A stretch of 64,000 nucleotides of DNA from Streptomyces spiramyceticus (lineage in GTDB: Bacteria; Actinomycetota; Actinomycetes; Streptomycetales; Streptomycetaceae): the NCBI RefSeq assembly GCF_028807635.1, contig NZ_JARBAX010000001.1:3550501-3614500 (forward strand), written 5' to 3'. A program made the translations under genes and the position numbers. This document shows positions 44,142 to 52,800 of this stretch, one piece after another; the stretch's first letter is position 1; the number at the start of each line of letters is the position of its first letter. The notes under the pieces were generated by a model, which worked only from the letters and a program-made list of their open reading frames with translations, was not told the DNA's origin and made no database searches.

Positions 44142-44912
44142 CTATCCCCTCTGCGGAACGAGTTGGAAGTAGACGGCGGTCAGCACGAAGTTCGTCACGA
44201 ACAGCAACATGAAGGTGATGACCACGGACTGGTTCACCGCGTCGCCGACGCCCTTCGGCCCGCCCTTGGCGTTCAGGCCCTTGTACGAGGCGACGATCGC
44301 GGCGATGGCACCGAAGATCAGTGCCTTCAACTCGGCCGCCCAGAGGTCGGAGAGCTGCGCGAGCGTGGTGAAGGAGGCCAGATATGCGCCTGGTGTGCCG
44401 TTTTGCAGGACCACGTTGAAGAAGTAGCCACCGGCCACTCCGACCACCGAGACGAGGCCGTTGAGCAGGACCGCGACGAGCATCGTGGCCAGCACCCTGG
44501 GCACGACCAGCCGGTGGATCGGGTCGATGCCGAGCACCTGCATGGCGTCGATCTCCTCGCGGATCTTGCGCGCCCCGAGGTCCGCGCAGATCGCGGTGCC
44601 GCCGGCCCCGGCGATGAGCAGGGCCGTGACGATGGGGGACGCCTCGCGGAGGACTGCCAGGACCGAGGCGGCGCCGGCGAAGGACTGGGCGCCGAGCTGC
44701 CGGGTCAGGCTGCCGATCTGGAGCGCGATGACGGCGCCGAACGGGATGGCGACCAGGGCGGTGGGCAGGATGGTGACGCTGGCGATGAACCAGGCCTGCT
44801 GGATGAACTCACGTACCTGGAAGGGCCGGCGAGGGAGAGTCCTGAGGACATCCAGCGCCATGGCGAAGAGGCTGCCGGAATGCCTGAGTGCTCCGGTGGG
44901 GGACAGGCTCAT
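44142..44912 (-). CDS. YrbE/MlaE-type permease A of the Mce transporter
   Basis: A 256-residue permease; the ATG at 44912 overlaps the ATPase stop (ATGA). Signature AGAGGTAICADLGARKIREEIDAMQVLGIDP is present in pieces (GTAICADLGARKIREEIDAM). Multiple membrane helices; amphipathic N-terminal helix. Partner of permease B. Confidence 0.93.
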   Translation of the reverse strand: MSLSPTGALRHSGSLFAMALDVLRTLPRRPFQVREFIQQAWFIASVTILPTALVAIPFGAVIALQIGSLTRQLGAQSFAGAASVLAVLREASPIVTALLIAGAGGTAICADLGARKIREEIDAMQVLGIDPIHRLVVPRVLATMLVAVLLNGLVSVVGVAGGYFFNVVLQNGTPGAYLASFTTLAQLSDLWAAELKALIFGAIAAIVASYKGLNAKGGPKGVGDAVNQSVVITFMLLFVTNFVLTAVYFQLVPQRG

Positions 44913-46003
44913 GCGTCCCTCACCTCCGCCGCTTCTGCGGAGGCCACGGTTTCTGTGACCTCTGCGGTTTCTGTGACCTCTGCGGTTTCTGTGGCCTCTG
45001 CCCTCTCTGTGGCCTCCGCGGGCTCCGCTGTCTCCTCGGCTTCTGCGGCCTTCCCGGCCTCCGCCTGGTGGAGCCGCTCCTCCCGTTCGGCGATCGCCTG
45101 CCACCGGGGCGGGCGGGTGACACCGGGGCTGGGCAGCAGGCGCGGGGTGATGCCCGCCCCGGAGGCCCCCTTGCCGCCCTTCGGTCCGCGGTGGTCACCG
45201 GCGTCGAGCTGGGCGAGCTCCTGCTCGACCTGGGCGGCGTCCTTCTCCTCCGCCATGCCGATCGGGCCCTGCATACGGCCGTTGAGGAACTGCCGTACGA
45301 CCGGCTCGTCGCTCGCGAGCAGCTCCTCGCGGGGGCCGAACATCACCAGCTCGCGCCGGAACAGCAGCCCGATGTTGTCCGGGACCTGCCGGGCGGACGC
45401 GATGTCGTGGGTGACGATCAGGAAAGTCGCGTCGATCTGCGCGTTCAGGTCCACGATGAGCTGGTTGAGATAGGCCACGCGCACCGGGTCGAGCCCCGAG
45501 TCCGGCTCGTCGAACAGAATGATCTCCGGGTCGAGCACCAGCGCCCGCGCCAGCCCGGCCCGCTTGCGCATGCCGCCGGATATCTCGCCGGGCAGCTTGT
45601 CCTCGGCGCCGATCAGGCCGACCATGTCCATCTTTTCGAGGACGATCCGCCTGACCTCGCTCTCCGGCTTACGGGTGTGCTCGCGCAGCGGGAAAGCGAT
45701 GTTGTCGTACAGATTCATCGAACCGAACAGCGCGCCGTCCTGGAACAGCACACCGAAGAGCTTGCGCACCTCGTACAGGTCGCGTTCGCGGAGTTCGGTG
45801 ATGTCCTTCCCGGCGATCCGGATCGAACCCCGGTCCGGCTTCAGCAGGCCGACGAGCGTCTTGAGGAACACCGACTTGCCCGTACCCGAGGGGCCGAGCA
45901 TGACGGACACCTCGCCGGCGGGCAGCGTCAGTGAGACGTCCTGCCAGATGACCTGGTGGCCGAAGGATTTCGTCAACCCTTCCACACAGATCTCGACACC
46001 CAT
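44909..46003 (-). CDS. MceG/Mkl-like ABC ATPase with repeat tail
   Basis: A 364-residue ATPase. The ATG at 46003 has GAAGGG eight bases upstream; a GTG nine bases earlier is possible. GPSGTGKS (37-44) is Walker A, ISGGMRKRAGLARAL the signature, ILFDEPDSGLDP the Walker B. After residue 250 an Mkl-type C-terminal extension follows, ending in an Ala/Glu-rich tail with the hexapeptide TETAEV repeated, encoded by 18-bp tandem repeats. It energises the Mce complex and is the first gene of the operon, 99 bp after the sigma factor gene. Confidence 0.93.
   Translation of the reverse strand: MGVEICVEGLTKSFGHQVIWQDVSLTLPAGEVSVMLGPSGTGKSVFLKTLVGLLKPDRGSIRIAGKDITELRERDLYEVRKLFGVLFQDGALFGSMNLYDNIAFPLREHTRKPESEVRRIVLEKMDMVGLIGAEDKLPGEISGGMRKRAGLARALVLDPEIILFDEPDSGLDPVRVAYLNQLIVDLNAQIDATFLIVTHDIASARQVPDNIGLLFRRELVMFGPREELLASDEPVVRQFLNGRMQGPIGMAEEKDAAQVEQELAQLDAGDHRGPKGGKGASGAGITPRLLPSPGVTRPPRWQAIAEREERLHQAEAGKAAEAEETAEPAEATERAEATETAEVTETAEVTETVASAEAAEVRDA
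44948..45001. repeat. Three 18-bp tandem repeats inside the MceG-like gene
   Basis: GGTTTCTGTGACCTCTGC occurs at 44948-44965 and 44966-44983, with a one-base variant at 44984-45001. In frame on the minus strand it encodes repeats of a Glu/Thr/Ala hexapeptide, so copy-number change keeps the frame. Confidence 0.8.
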
Positions 46004-46038
46004 CCGGTTCACCCTTCAGCGGGGAGCAGCTCTGACAT

Positions 46039-46072
46039 CTGCTCTACGGGGAAGGGCGGCGCGTCCGTCGCG
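46039..46072 (-). promoter_or_regulatory. Predicted ECF promoter of the Mce operon
   Basis: On the minus strand CGCGACGGAC, two bases, GCCGCC, three bases, then CCCCGTAGAGCAG. GACGGAC would be the -35 and CGTAGAG the -10, with a start near 46033 and a 30-nt leader to the MceG-like ATG. The same arrangement (29 of 34 identical) lies at 48445-48478 before the transglycosylase gene. Confidence 0.6.
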
Positions 46073-46102
46073 AAAAGGCGAAGATTTTTTACGGGGGCGA
46101 AT

Positions 46103-47218
46103 TCAGCGCGTAATCAAGGGCGAGGTCGAGGGGGAGGTCGAGGGCGTGGACCCGGTCGTGGGCAGCGCGGGGCCGGGCACCGTCCGCAGCGACGGCGACA
46201 CCTCCGGTACGGGCACCTCCGGTACGACGACCTCGCGCGCGGCCGCCTCGGGTACGGCGACCTCGGGCACCGCCACCCCGGGCACGTCCGGCACGGTCGC
46301 CCCAGGCACCTCCGGCACCTCGGGAACCTCGGGCACGGCCACCTCGGGCACCTCCGCCACCTCCGGCAACACCCCGAGCAGCCCGGACGGCGAGGCCCCC
46401 GGGCTCGGCGGCACTGAGCCGGCCGGGGAAGCGGAGTCCGCCGCGCCGTGGTCGGATCGACCGGACGAGGCCGGCGGCGTCCCGTGCCTCGCCGTGTCCG
46501 TCGCGTCCGCCACCTCCGACGTCGTGGTGCCTCGCGGAGCGCGGGGCTCGTCCGGCTCGTACGCGAAGGGAAGGACCAGACCCATCACGGCCAGCGTCGC
46601 CGCCGCCGTGGATGCGGCGGCCACGGCCTGGACGTTCCCGCCCGCCTGAGTCCGGCTGCGCCCGCACAGCCACAGGACGAGCCCGAGCGTGCCGGCCAGC
46701 GAGTTGCGCAGCGTGCGCCGGGCCCTGGCCAGCAACGACTCGACCGCCTGGTAGCTGAGCCCCATCTCCGTGGCGACCTGACCGACATCCCGGTCCTGCG
46801 CCTTCAGCCGGAGCGCTTCCGCCTGGCGGGCGGGCAGCTCCCGGCTCTGGAACGCCAGCCACTTCGCTTCCGCCCGGTCGCACACCGCCTCGTCGACGGG
46901 GACCGGGCCGGGTGCGGTGAGTGTCGGACTGCTGCGTACCTGCGCCTCGCGATTGACCTGCCGGTACCGGTCGACGCACAGGCGCATGGTCACCGTCGTC
47001 AGCCAGGCGCCCAGCCGCGCGTCGTCGAGATGCGGGTTCTCGGCGGCGCGCAGCATCGCTTCCTGGACGGCGTCCTCGGCGTCCTCGGCGCTCATGGACC
47101 TGCGGCGGGCAACTCTGAGCAGCTGCTCGCGGTGGCTCCACATGCGCTGCCACCGCGCGCGGGCCAGTTCGTCACCGGGCAGGGCCGGGTGAGGAGGATG
47201 CATGTCCGTCGTCGCCAT
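46103..47218 (-). CDS. ECF sigma factor with membrane anchor and VPEV repeat tail
   Basis: A 371-residue sigma factor. Sigma-2 covers about residues 28-90 (AEDAEDAVQEAMLRA, LGAWLTTVTMRLCVDRY) and sigma-4 about 115-175 (LPARQAEALRLKAQ, MGLSYQAVESLLARARR). Then a hydrophobic helix at 197-219 (VQAVAAASTAAATLAVMGLV) and a 150-residue extension with Val-Pro-Glu-Val repeats (284-340). The order predicts a cytoplasmic sigma tethered to the membrane with an outside Pro-rich stalk. No separate anti-sigma is adjacent. The ATG at 47218 follows AAGGGG. It sits between the two genes that share the promoter motif and is likely their regulator. Confidence 0.85.
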   Translation of the reverse strand: MATTDMHPPHPALPGDELARARWQRMWSHREQLLRVARRRSMSAEDAEDAVQEAMLRAAENPHLDDARLGAWLTTVTMRLCVDRYRQVNREAQVRSSPTLTAPGPVPVDEAVCDRAEAKWLAFQSRELPARQAEALRLKAQDRDVGQVATEMGLSYQAVESLLARARRTLRNSLAGTLGLVLWLCGRSRTQAGGNVQAVAAASTAAATLAVMGLVLPFAYEPDEPRAPRGTTTSEVADATDTARHGTPPASSGRSDHGAADSASPAGSVPPSPGASPSGLLGVLPEVAEVPEVAVPEVPEVPEVPGATVPDVPGVAVPEVAVPEAAAREVVVPEVPVPEVSPSLRTVPGPALPTTGSTPSTSPSTSPLITR

Positions 47219-47311
47219 GAGGGCCCCTTCGCGCTCACATCTGACTGCAGGGCGGTGGCGACGTTACCGCCCGGTATCCGGAATTGTGGAGGGCCGGAGC
47301 GCGAGAGATGC

Positions 47312-48387
47312 CTAACCGTTGCTGGTGAGCGGCCCGGCCCCCGGCTCAGCCCCCGGCAGGACGCCGTCGTCCGGCAGCTCGACCACGGTGCCGGGAAGGG
47401 TGACGGCGGGCGCCGCGGACGTCGGACCGCTGCTCGGACGGTCACGCGTCGGTGAGGGCGTGGGCTTGGGCGTGGAGGGGGTAGGTGCGGGTGTGGGCCT
47501 GGGAGAGGGCGACGCGCCGGTACGCGGGCGCGGGCTGTCCGGCTCCTTCCGACGGGTGCTGGGGGAGTCCGGTTCTGCGCGCGGCCCTGTGCGTCCCTTC
47601 TTGTCCGGGACCTCTCTGTGTCCGTCCGTGAAGTACGCGAACCACGATGTGACGATGCGCAGGTACTCCCGGGACCGGTTGTAGCTGAGGACCGCACGGT
47701 CGAAGTCGTACGGCTCGGAGAGGTCACGACCGCCCGCACACAGGTAATGCCCCGCCGCGAGGGCCGCGTCGTAGACGTTGTGCGGGTCGGCGCTTCCGTC
47801 GCCGTTGCCGTCGGCGCCCCACATGGCCCAGGTGGACGGGATGAACTGCATCGGGCCGACCGCGTGGTCGTACGAGCTGTCGCCGTCGTACGCGCCGCTG
47901 TCGGTGTCCCGGATGGTGGCGAAACCGCGGCCGTTGAGCTGCGGGCCGATGATGGGCGAGTACGTCGTACCGCCCGCGTCCACCGCGCCGCCCCGCGCCT
48001 GCGCGGACTCCACCTGGCCGATCGCGGCGAGCAGCTGCCAGCGGAGACCACAGAGCGGGGTGCTCTTCGCGAGCGCCGCCTCCGACTTCCTGTACGCGTC
48101 GAGGACCGTGGCGGGCACGGCTCCGCCACCCGGACGCGCGGCCGGAGCGGCCTTGTCGCGCACCGACAGAGCCTGAGTCCCGAGTGGGGGGGCAGCTCGG
48201 TGTAATAGGACGCATCGCCGGGAAGGGCCCGGTCCGGCTGCCCGGCGACCTTCTCCGCGGTACTCGTGGCCACTGGGCTCGGCGCCTGTGAGGCGGTCAG
48301 TGCCGCCATGGCCGCTGCCGCGGCTGCCGTTCCCGTAAGGCCCCTGCGTATCCGGCCTGGTATTCGCCCTGCGATCCGTCGCGCCAT
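47312..48387 (-). CDS. Lytic transglycosylase, frameshifted at a C7 run
   Basis: A secreted peptidoglycan-cleaving enzyme. The ATG at 48387 (GGAGGGG eight bases upstream) opens a signal peptide (MARRIAGRIPGRIRRGL, Ala-rich core). The frame is intact to YYTELPP, then breaks at a run of seven C (G run at 48186-48192); one more C would restore GTQALSVRDKAAPAA and the rest. The downstream part has the SLT_2-type core: IGQVESAQARGG with the catalytic Glu, and GPMQFIPSTWAMWG. The tail is Pro/Thr/Ser-rich. As read it would not be secreted intact; homopolymer error or a true slip cannot be told apart here. Confidence 0.8.
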
Positions 48388-48444
48388 GTGCCGGACCCCT
48401 CCCCATGTCCCCGCCGCACCGGGAGTCGGCGCGGCATTCTTCAC

Positions 48445-48478
48445 CTGCTCTACGGGGGGAGGCGGCTTGTCCGTCGCG
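48445..48478 (-). promoter_or_regulatory. Predicted ECF promoter of the transglycosylase gene
   Basis: Minus-strand CGCGACGGAC, two bases, GCCGCC, three bases, CCCCGTAGAGCAG; identical in 29 of 34 positions and equal in spacing to 46039-46072. A start near 48440 would give a leader of about 50 nt. Readthrough from here would also transcribe the sigma gene, giving autoregulation. Confidence 0.6.
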
Positions 48479-48510
48479 GAGGTTTTGTCACATCTCCGGC
48501 TCGAACGGCG

Positions 48511-49809
48511 TCAGGACATGCCGAAGTAGCGCACCCAGACATACACGGCCGCGAGCGCGACGGTCACGGCCGTGACGACCAGGCCGTACTTGGTGAACTG
48601 CCAGAAGGAGATGGGCTGCCGGTTGCGTTCGGCGATGCCGAGTACGACGACGTTGGCGCTGGCACCGATCGCGGTGGCGTTGCCGCCGAGGTCGGCGCCG
48701 AGGGCGAGGGACCACCACAGGACGTGGTCCGCGCCGCCGCCCATACTCTCCACGAGGTCGCTGGTGATCGGCGCCATCGTCGCGACGTACGGGATGTTGT
48801 CGACGATGCCGGAGAGGGCCGCGGAGGCGCCGAGCAGCAGCATGGAGCCGCCCAGCTCGTGCTCCCCGATCACGTTCGCGAGGGACTCGGAGACCTCACC
48901 GATGACGCCGGTCTCGATCAGGCCGCCGATCATGATGAACAGGCCTGCGAAGAAAGCGAGGGTGGGCCACTCCACCTCGGCGAGCACTTCACCGGTCCGC
49001 ACGGTGGAGACGGCGATCAGCAGGCCGGCGCCGAGCAGTGCGACGACGCTGGGTTCGAAGTGCAGCACGGGGTGCAGGACAAAGCCCGCGACGACCAGCA
49101 CGAGGACGATCAGGCCCTGGATGAGCAGCCGCGAGTCCCGGATCGCTTCGCGCTCCTCCAGCGCCATGACTTCTTCGGCGCGCTCCTCGTCGTACAGGAA
49201 AGACTTACGGAAGAGGAAGCGGCACAGCGCGATCAGAACCGGTAGCAGCACGACGCACAGCGGTGCGAGGTGGACCAGGAAGTCGTTGAAGGTCAGGCCG
49301 GCGCGGCTGGCGATGATGATGTTCGGCGGGTCGCCGACGAGCGTGGCCGTGCCGCCGACGTTGGAGGCCAGGACCTCGGCGATGAGGAACGGCGCGGAGG
49401 GCAGCGCGAGCCGCTCGCACACCAGCAGGGTGACCGGGGCGATCAGCAGGACCGTGGTGACGTTGTCGAGCAGTGCCGAGGCGATCGCGGTGATGACGAT
49501 CAGCATGACCATCACGCGGAAGGGTTTGGCCCTGGCTCTCTTGACCGACCAGATGGCCAGGTACTCGAACATGCCGGTCTTCTTGAGGACTCCGACGATC
49601 ATCATCATGCCGAGGAGCAGGAAGATGACGTTCCAGTCGATGCCGCTGTGCTCGGAGTAGAACGCCGACCTGTCGTCGGTGGCCCCGATCGCCAGCATCA
49701 GGGCGGCGCCGCCGATCGCGGCGGCGGCGCGGTGGATCTTCTCACTGATGATCAGGGTGTAGGTGCCGATGAAGACGACGATCGCGGCCCAGCTCTGCCA
49801 GTCGTTCAT
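48511..49809 (-). CDS. ArsB/NhaD (SLC13)-type membrane transporter
   Basis: A 432-residue polytopic transporter. The ATG at 49809 gives MNDWQSWAAIVVF. Two inverted-repeat signatures are clear: GGTATLVGDPPNIIIASRAG and GGNATAIGASANVVVLGIAE, both typical of the ion transporter superfamily. Substrate could be Na+/H+, arsenite or a dicarboxylate; NhaD-type Na+/H+ exchange is favoured by the first motif. It lies 147 bp after the CBS gene on the same strand, separated by a hairpin. Confidence 0.88.
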   Translation of the reverse strand: MNDWQSWAAIVVFIGTYTLIISEKIHRAAAAIGGAALMLAIGATDDRSAFYSEHSGIDWNVIFLLLGMMMIVGVLKKTGMFEYLAIWSVKRARAKPFRVMVMLIVITAIASALLDNVTTVLLIAPVTLLVCERLALPSAPFLIAEVLASNVGGTATLVGDPPNIIIASRAGLTFNDFLVHLAPLCVVLLPVLIALCRFLFRKSFLYDEERAEEVMALEEREAIRDSRLLIQGLIVLVLVVAGFVLHPVLHFEPSVVALLGAGLLIAVSTVRTGEVLAEVEWPTLAFFAGLFIMIGGLIETGVIGEVSESLANVIGEHELGGSMLLLGASAALSGIVDNIPYVATMAPITSDLVESMGGGADHVLWWSLALGADLGGNATAIGASANVVVLGIAERNRQPISFWQFTKYGLVVTAVTVALAAVYVWVRYFGMS

Positions 49810-49918
49810 GATGCTCCGGTCGGTCGGCAAAGAGACGTGTCCCTTGTCGCCGACCAGGCTTCCCGGCACTCCGCGAGGGACCATACAGGGTCTTTACGGC
49901 TCCTTGGCAGACCCTTTA

Positions 49919-49939
49919 GTGCCCGGCCGCGCCGGGCAC
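49919..49939 (-). terminator. Hairpin after the CBS gene
   Basis: GTGCCCGG pairs with CCGGGCAC across CCGCG, 17 bp after the CBS-protein stop. A second, weaker stem (AGGGTCT/AGACCCT) lies just beyond toward the transporter gene. Confidence 0.55.
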
Positions 49940-49956
49940 CAAGGGCCCCCGGCCGC

Positions 49957-50418
49957 TCAACTGATGCGTCGGAGCAGGGACTCCAGCAGGTGCGAGGCGG
50001 TGATGACGCCGAGCAGGTGCATAGCCTGCTTGTCCTTCTCGCCGACAGCGACCAGCGGGCTTCGCACCTGGGCCATCAGGGCGGCCACTTCCAGCGCGGT
50101 GTCGTCGGGTGCCGCCACCGGCGGCGGGGCCGCCGACCTGGGCAGACACTCCTGTACGGTCCGTCCCCTCAGTACTTCGCAGAGCCGGTCGGCGTGTCGC
50201 TCGTCGATGACCGCCGCCAGCGTCGGGTCCTCGATCACATAGCCGGGGACGACCACTTTGATCATCTGGGACGCGGGCAGGATCGCCTGGGGAGCGCCGT
50301 GCTCGTCGACGACGAGCAGTGCGGGCAGCCGGTGTTCGGCCATCAGCCGGGCGGCGTCCATCGCGTCCGTGTCGAGGCCGACGGTTTCGTAGTCCTCGGC
50401 CAAGTCACGTGCATGCAT
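49957..50418 (-). CDS. CBS-domain protein
   Basis: A 153-residue protein made of one CBS pair. The ATG at 50418 follows AGGAG with eight bases spacing. MHARDLAEDYETVGLDTDAMDAARLM begins CBS1 in the usual way (split here: HARDLAEDYETVGLD), and PRSAAPPPVAAPDD leads into CBS2 (ALMAQVRSPLVAVG). CBS pairs sense adenosine nucleotides or ionic strength; here it lies next to an ion transporter and opposite trkH, so it may gate or report on ion transport. Confidence 0.88.
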   Translation of the reverse strand: MHARDLAEDYETVGLDTDAMDAARLMAEHRLPALLVVDEHGAPQAILPASQMIKVVVPGYVIEDPTLAAVIDERHADRLCEVLRGRTVQECLPRSAAPPPVAAPDDTALEVAALMAQVRSPLVAVGEKDKQAMHLLGVITASHLLESLLRRIS

Positions 50419-50563
50419 GTGGCGGACTCCTGTCACTTGCAGAGGGTTCTGTACGAAGCGTCACGCGCAACGGCCGCCACGCGAAGGTGGCGCGCGGCAT
50501 TACGTTGCATAATCTTGGCGCGGTGTCGGGCGACTCCGGCGGCAGCGACCGGGAGGCCGGCAG

Positions 50564-51937
50564 GTGGCGGTACACATGATGCGGGTACGTCCGTCGCTGC
50601 TTGCCGCGCATCCGGCTCGCAGCGTCGTACTGGGCTTCGCCTTCGTGACGCTCATCGGCGCGGCATTGCTCGCGCTTCCGGCCGCCACCGAGGAGCGTGC
50701 CGCGGCTTCATTCCTGACCGCCCTGTTCACCTCGACCTCCGCGGTGTGCGTGACCGGTCTCGCGGTGGTGGACACCGGGACGTACTGGAGCGGCTTCGGT
50801 GAAGGCGTCATCCTCGCGCTGATCCAGATCGGCGGCTTCGGCATCATGACGATGGCGTCGCTTCTCGGCCTGCTCGTCTCCGGCAGGCTCCGGCTCCGGA
50901 TGCAGTTGACCGCGCAGGCGGAGACGAAGAGCCTGCAAATCGGCGACGTACGCCGGGTGCTGCTCGGCGTCGCCGGGTCCACCCTGGTCGTGGAGCTGGC
51001 GGTGGGCGCGATGCTCGCACTCCGATTCCGCTTCGGCTACGGGAACACGATCGGCGACGCCGTGTATCTCGGCTTCTTCCACGCCGTGTCGGCCTTCAAC
51101 AACGCCGGTTTCGGGCTGCACGCCGACAGCCTCACGCGGTACTCCCAGGATCCCTGGGTGATGCTGCCGGTCGCGGCCGCGGTCATTCTGGGCGGGATCG
51201 GGTTCCCCGTGCTCCTCGAAATACTGCGCCACCGCAACCGGCGGCGTACGACGGGACGCCGGAACTGGACCCTGCACACCAGGCTCACTCTGATCACCAG
51301 CGCCACCCTGCTGGTCGTCGGCACGGTGCTGACCTGCCTGCTGGAGTGGGGCAACGAAGAGACCTTCGGCCCCTTCGACTGGAGCGAGAAGATCCTTAAC
51401 GGCTTCTTCCATTCCGCGATGAGCCGCACCGCCGGGTTCAACTCCCTCGACACCGGCGCCCTGAACGCCTCGACGCTGCTGCTGACCTGCATGCTCATGT
51501 TCATCGGCGGCGGCAGCGCGGGCACGGCGGGCGGCATCAAGGTCACCACCTTCGCGGTGCTGGCCGCCGCGATCGTCGCCGAGGTGCGCGGCGAGACCAA
51601 TTCGGTTGTACTGGGCCGCCGCCTCGCTCCGCACGTACTGCGTCAGGCGCTGACCGTGGCCCTGCTCGGGGTGGGGCTCGTGATCGCCGCGACGCTCGCC
51701 ATGCTGTCGCTGACCAAGGCACCCTTCGAGGCCGTGCTCTTCGAAGTCGTCTCCGCCTTCGCCACTGTCGGTCTTTCCACCGGAATCACCGCGGACCTGC
51801 CCGGCCTTGGGCAACTGATCCTCATTCTGCTGATGTTTATGGGCCGTCTTGGCCCGATTACGCTGGTTTCGGCGCTGGCTCTGCGTGAACGGACCCGCCG
51901 CTTCGAGCTACCTGAGGAGCGACCCGTCATTGGCTAG
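50564..51937 (+). CDS. TrkH/KtrB potassium uptake membrane subunit
   Basis: A 457-residue K+ channel-like subunit. The GTG at 50564 follows GGGAGG. The four pore loops are visible: STSAVCVTGLAVV, SAFNNAGFGL, SAMSRTAGFNSL and SAFATVGLSTG, each with the selectivity Gly. It pairs with the TrkA-like protein, whose TTG start overlaps its stop by 8 bp. It is divergent from the CBS gene. Confidence 0.94.
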   Translation: MAVHMMRVRPSLLAAHPARSVVLGFAFVTLIGAALLALPAATEERAAASFLTALFTSTSAVCVTGLAVVDTGTYWSGFGEGVILALIQIGGFGIMTMASLLGLLVSGRLRLRMQLTAQAETKSLQIGDVRRVLLGVAGSTLVVELAVGAMLALRFRFGYGNTIGDAVYLGFFHAVSAFNNAGFGLHADSLTRYSQDPWVMLPVAAAVILGGIGFPVLLEILRHRNRRRTTGRRNWTLHTRLTLITSATLLVVGTVLTCLLEWGNEETFGPFDWSEKILNGFFHSAMSRTAGFNSLDTGALNASTLLLTCMLMFIGGGSAGTAGGIKVTTFAVLAAAIVAEVRGETNSVVLGRRLAPHVLRQALTVALLGVGLVIAATLAMLSLTKAPFEAVLFEVVSAFATVGLSTGITADLPGLGQLILILLMFMGRLGPITLVSALALRERTRRFELPEERPVIG

Positions 51938-52673
51938 ATATCTGCACTCCCTGCGCAGGCGCAACAGCAGCCGTATCCGCGGCCGCGGCAAGCGGCTCGC
52001 CGAGCAGTACCCCGGGCAGCACGGCGACCAACGGGTCGCGGTGATCGGCCTGGGCCGGTTCGGCAGCTCGCTCGCCAACGAGCTGACCCGGCGCGGCTGG
52101 GACGTACTCGGCCTGGACACCGATCCCCGGCTCGTCCAGAAACACAGCGACATCCTCGCCCACGCCGCGGTCGCCGACTGCACCGATCCGGAAGTCCTGC
52201 GCCAGCTGGGCGTGCACGAATTCACCAGCGCGGTCGTCGGCATCGGCACCGACATCGAGGCCAGCATCCTGGTCTCCACCAACCTCCTCGAAGCCGAGGT
52301 GCCCAACATCTGGGCGAAGGCGATCAGCCGCCAGCACGGGCAGATCCTGGAGCGTCTCGGTGTCCACCATGTCGTCCTGCCCGAGCACGAGATGGGCGAG
52401 CGCGTGGCCCACCTGGTGACCGGCCGGATGCTGGACTTCATCCAGTTCGACGACGACTACGCCCTGGTCAAGTCTGTCGCTCCGGAGGTCGCCACGGGGC
52501 TCCCTCTCGGGCAGAGCCAGGTGCGCTCGAAGTACGGAGTGACCGTTGTCGGCATCAAGCGTCCCGGGGAGGACTTCACGTACGCGACGGCGGAGACGGT
52601 GGTCGAGAAGGGTGACGTAGTCGTCGTCACCGGCAGGACCCGTGCGGTGGAGGCATTCACCGATCTGGCCTGA
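51930..52673 (+). CDS. TrkA/KtrA regulatory subunit
   Basis: A 247-residue cytoplasmic RCK protein. The TTG at 51930 lies about 10 bases after GAGGAG and overlaps the TrkH stop. VAVIGLGRFGSSLANELTR (in two parts VAVIGLGRFG and SSLANELTR) is the NAD-binding RCK_N domain; LDTDPRLVQ is the ribose-binding acidic end. RCK_C covers residues 160-245. A short basic N-terminal extension (LHSLRRRNSSRIRGRGK) precedes the domain. It gates the TrkH pore. Confidence 0.93.
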   Translation: MARYLHSLRRRNSSRIRGRGKRLAEQYPGQHGDQRVAVIGLGRFGSSLANELTRRGWDVLGLDTDPRLVQKHSDILAHAAVADCTDPEVLRQLGVHEFTSAVVGIGTDIEASILVSTNLLEAEVPNIWAKAISRQHGQILERLGVHHVVLPEHEMGERVAHLVTGRMLDFIQFDDDYALVKSVAPEVATGLPLGQSQVRSKYGVTVVGIKRPGEDFTYATAETVVEKGDVVVVTGRTRAVEAFTDLA

Positions 52674-52800
52674 CCGACCTGGCCCGAGGGTGTACTTGAG
52701 TGCACCCTTGCTCGGTGTTTACGGCCATCGGCACGGCTCTTCGCCGTCCGTAGCGTCATTTCTGACGGCACAGCAGGTGCCACGAGGGAGTGATGGGGAC

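Noticed and set aside
44948..45001. CRISPR-like array
   Set aside because: Repeats are contiguous without spacers and lie inside a coding frame.
48388..48510. c-di-AMP (ydaO) riboswitch before the transglycosylase
   Set aside because: The proposed leader is only about 50 nt and no ydaO core motifs are seen; a promoter element explains the conserved stretch better.
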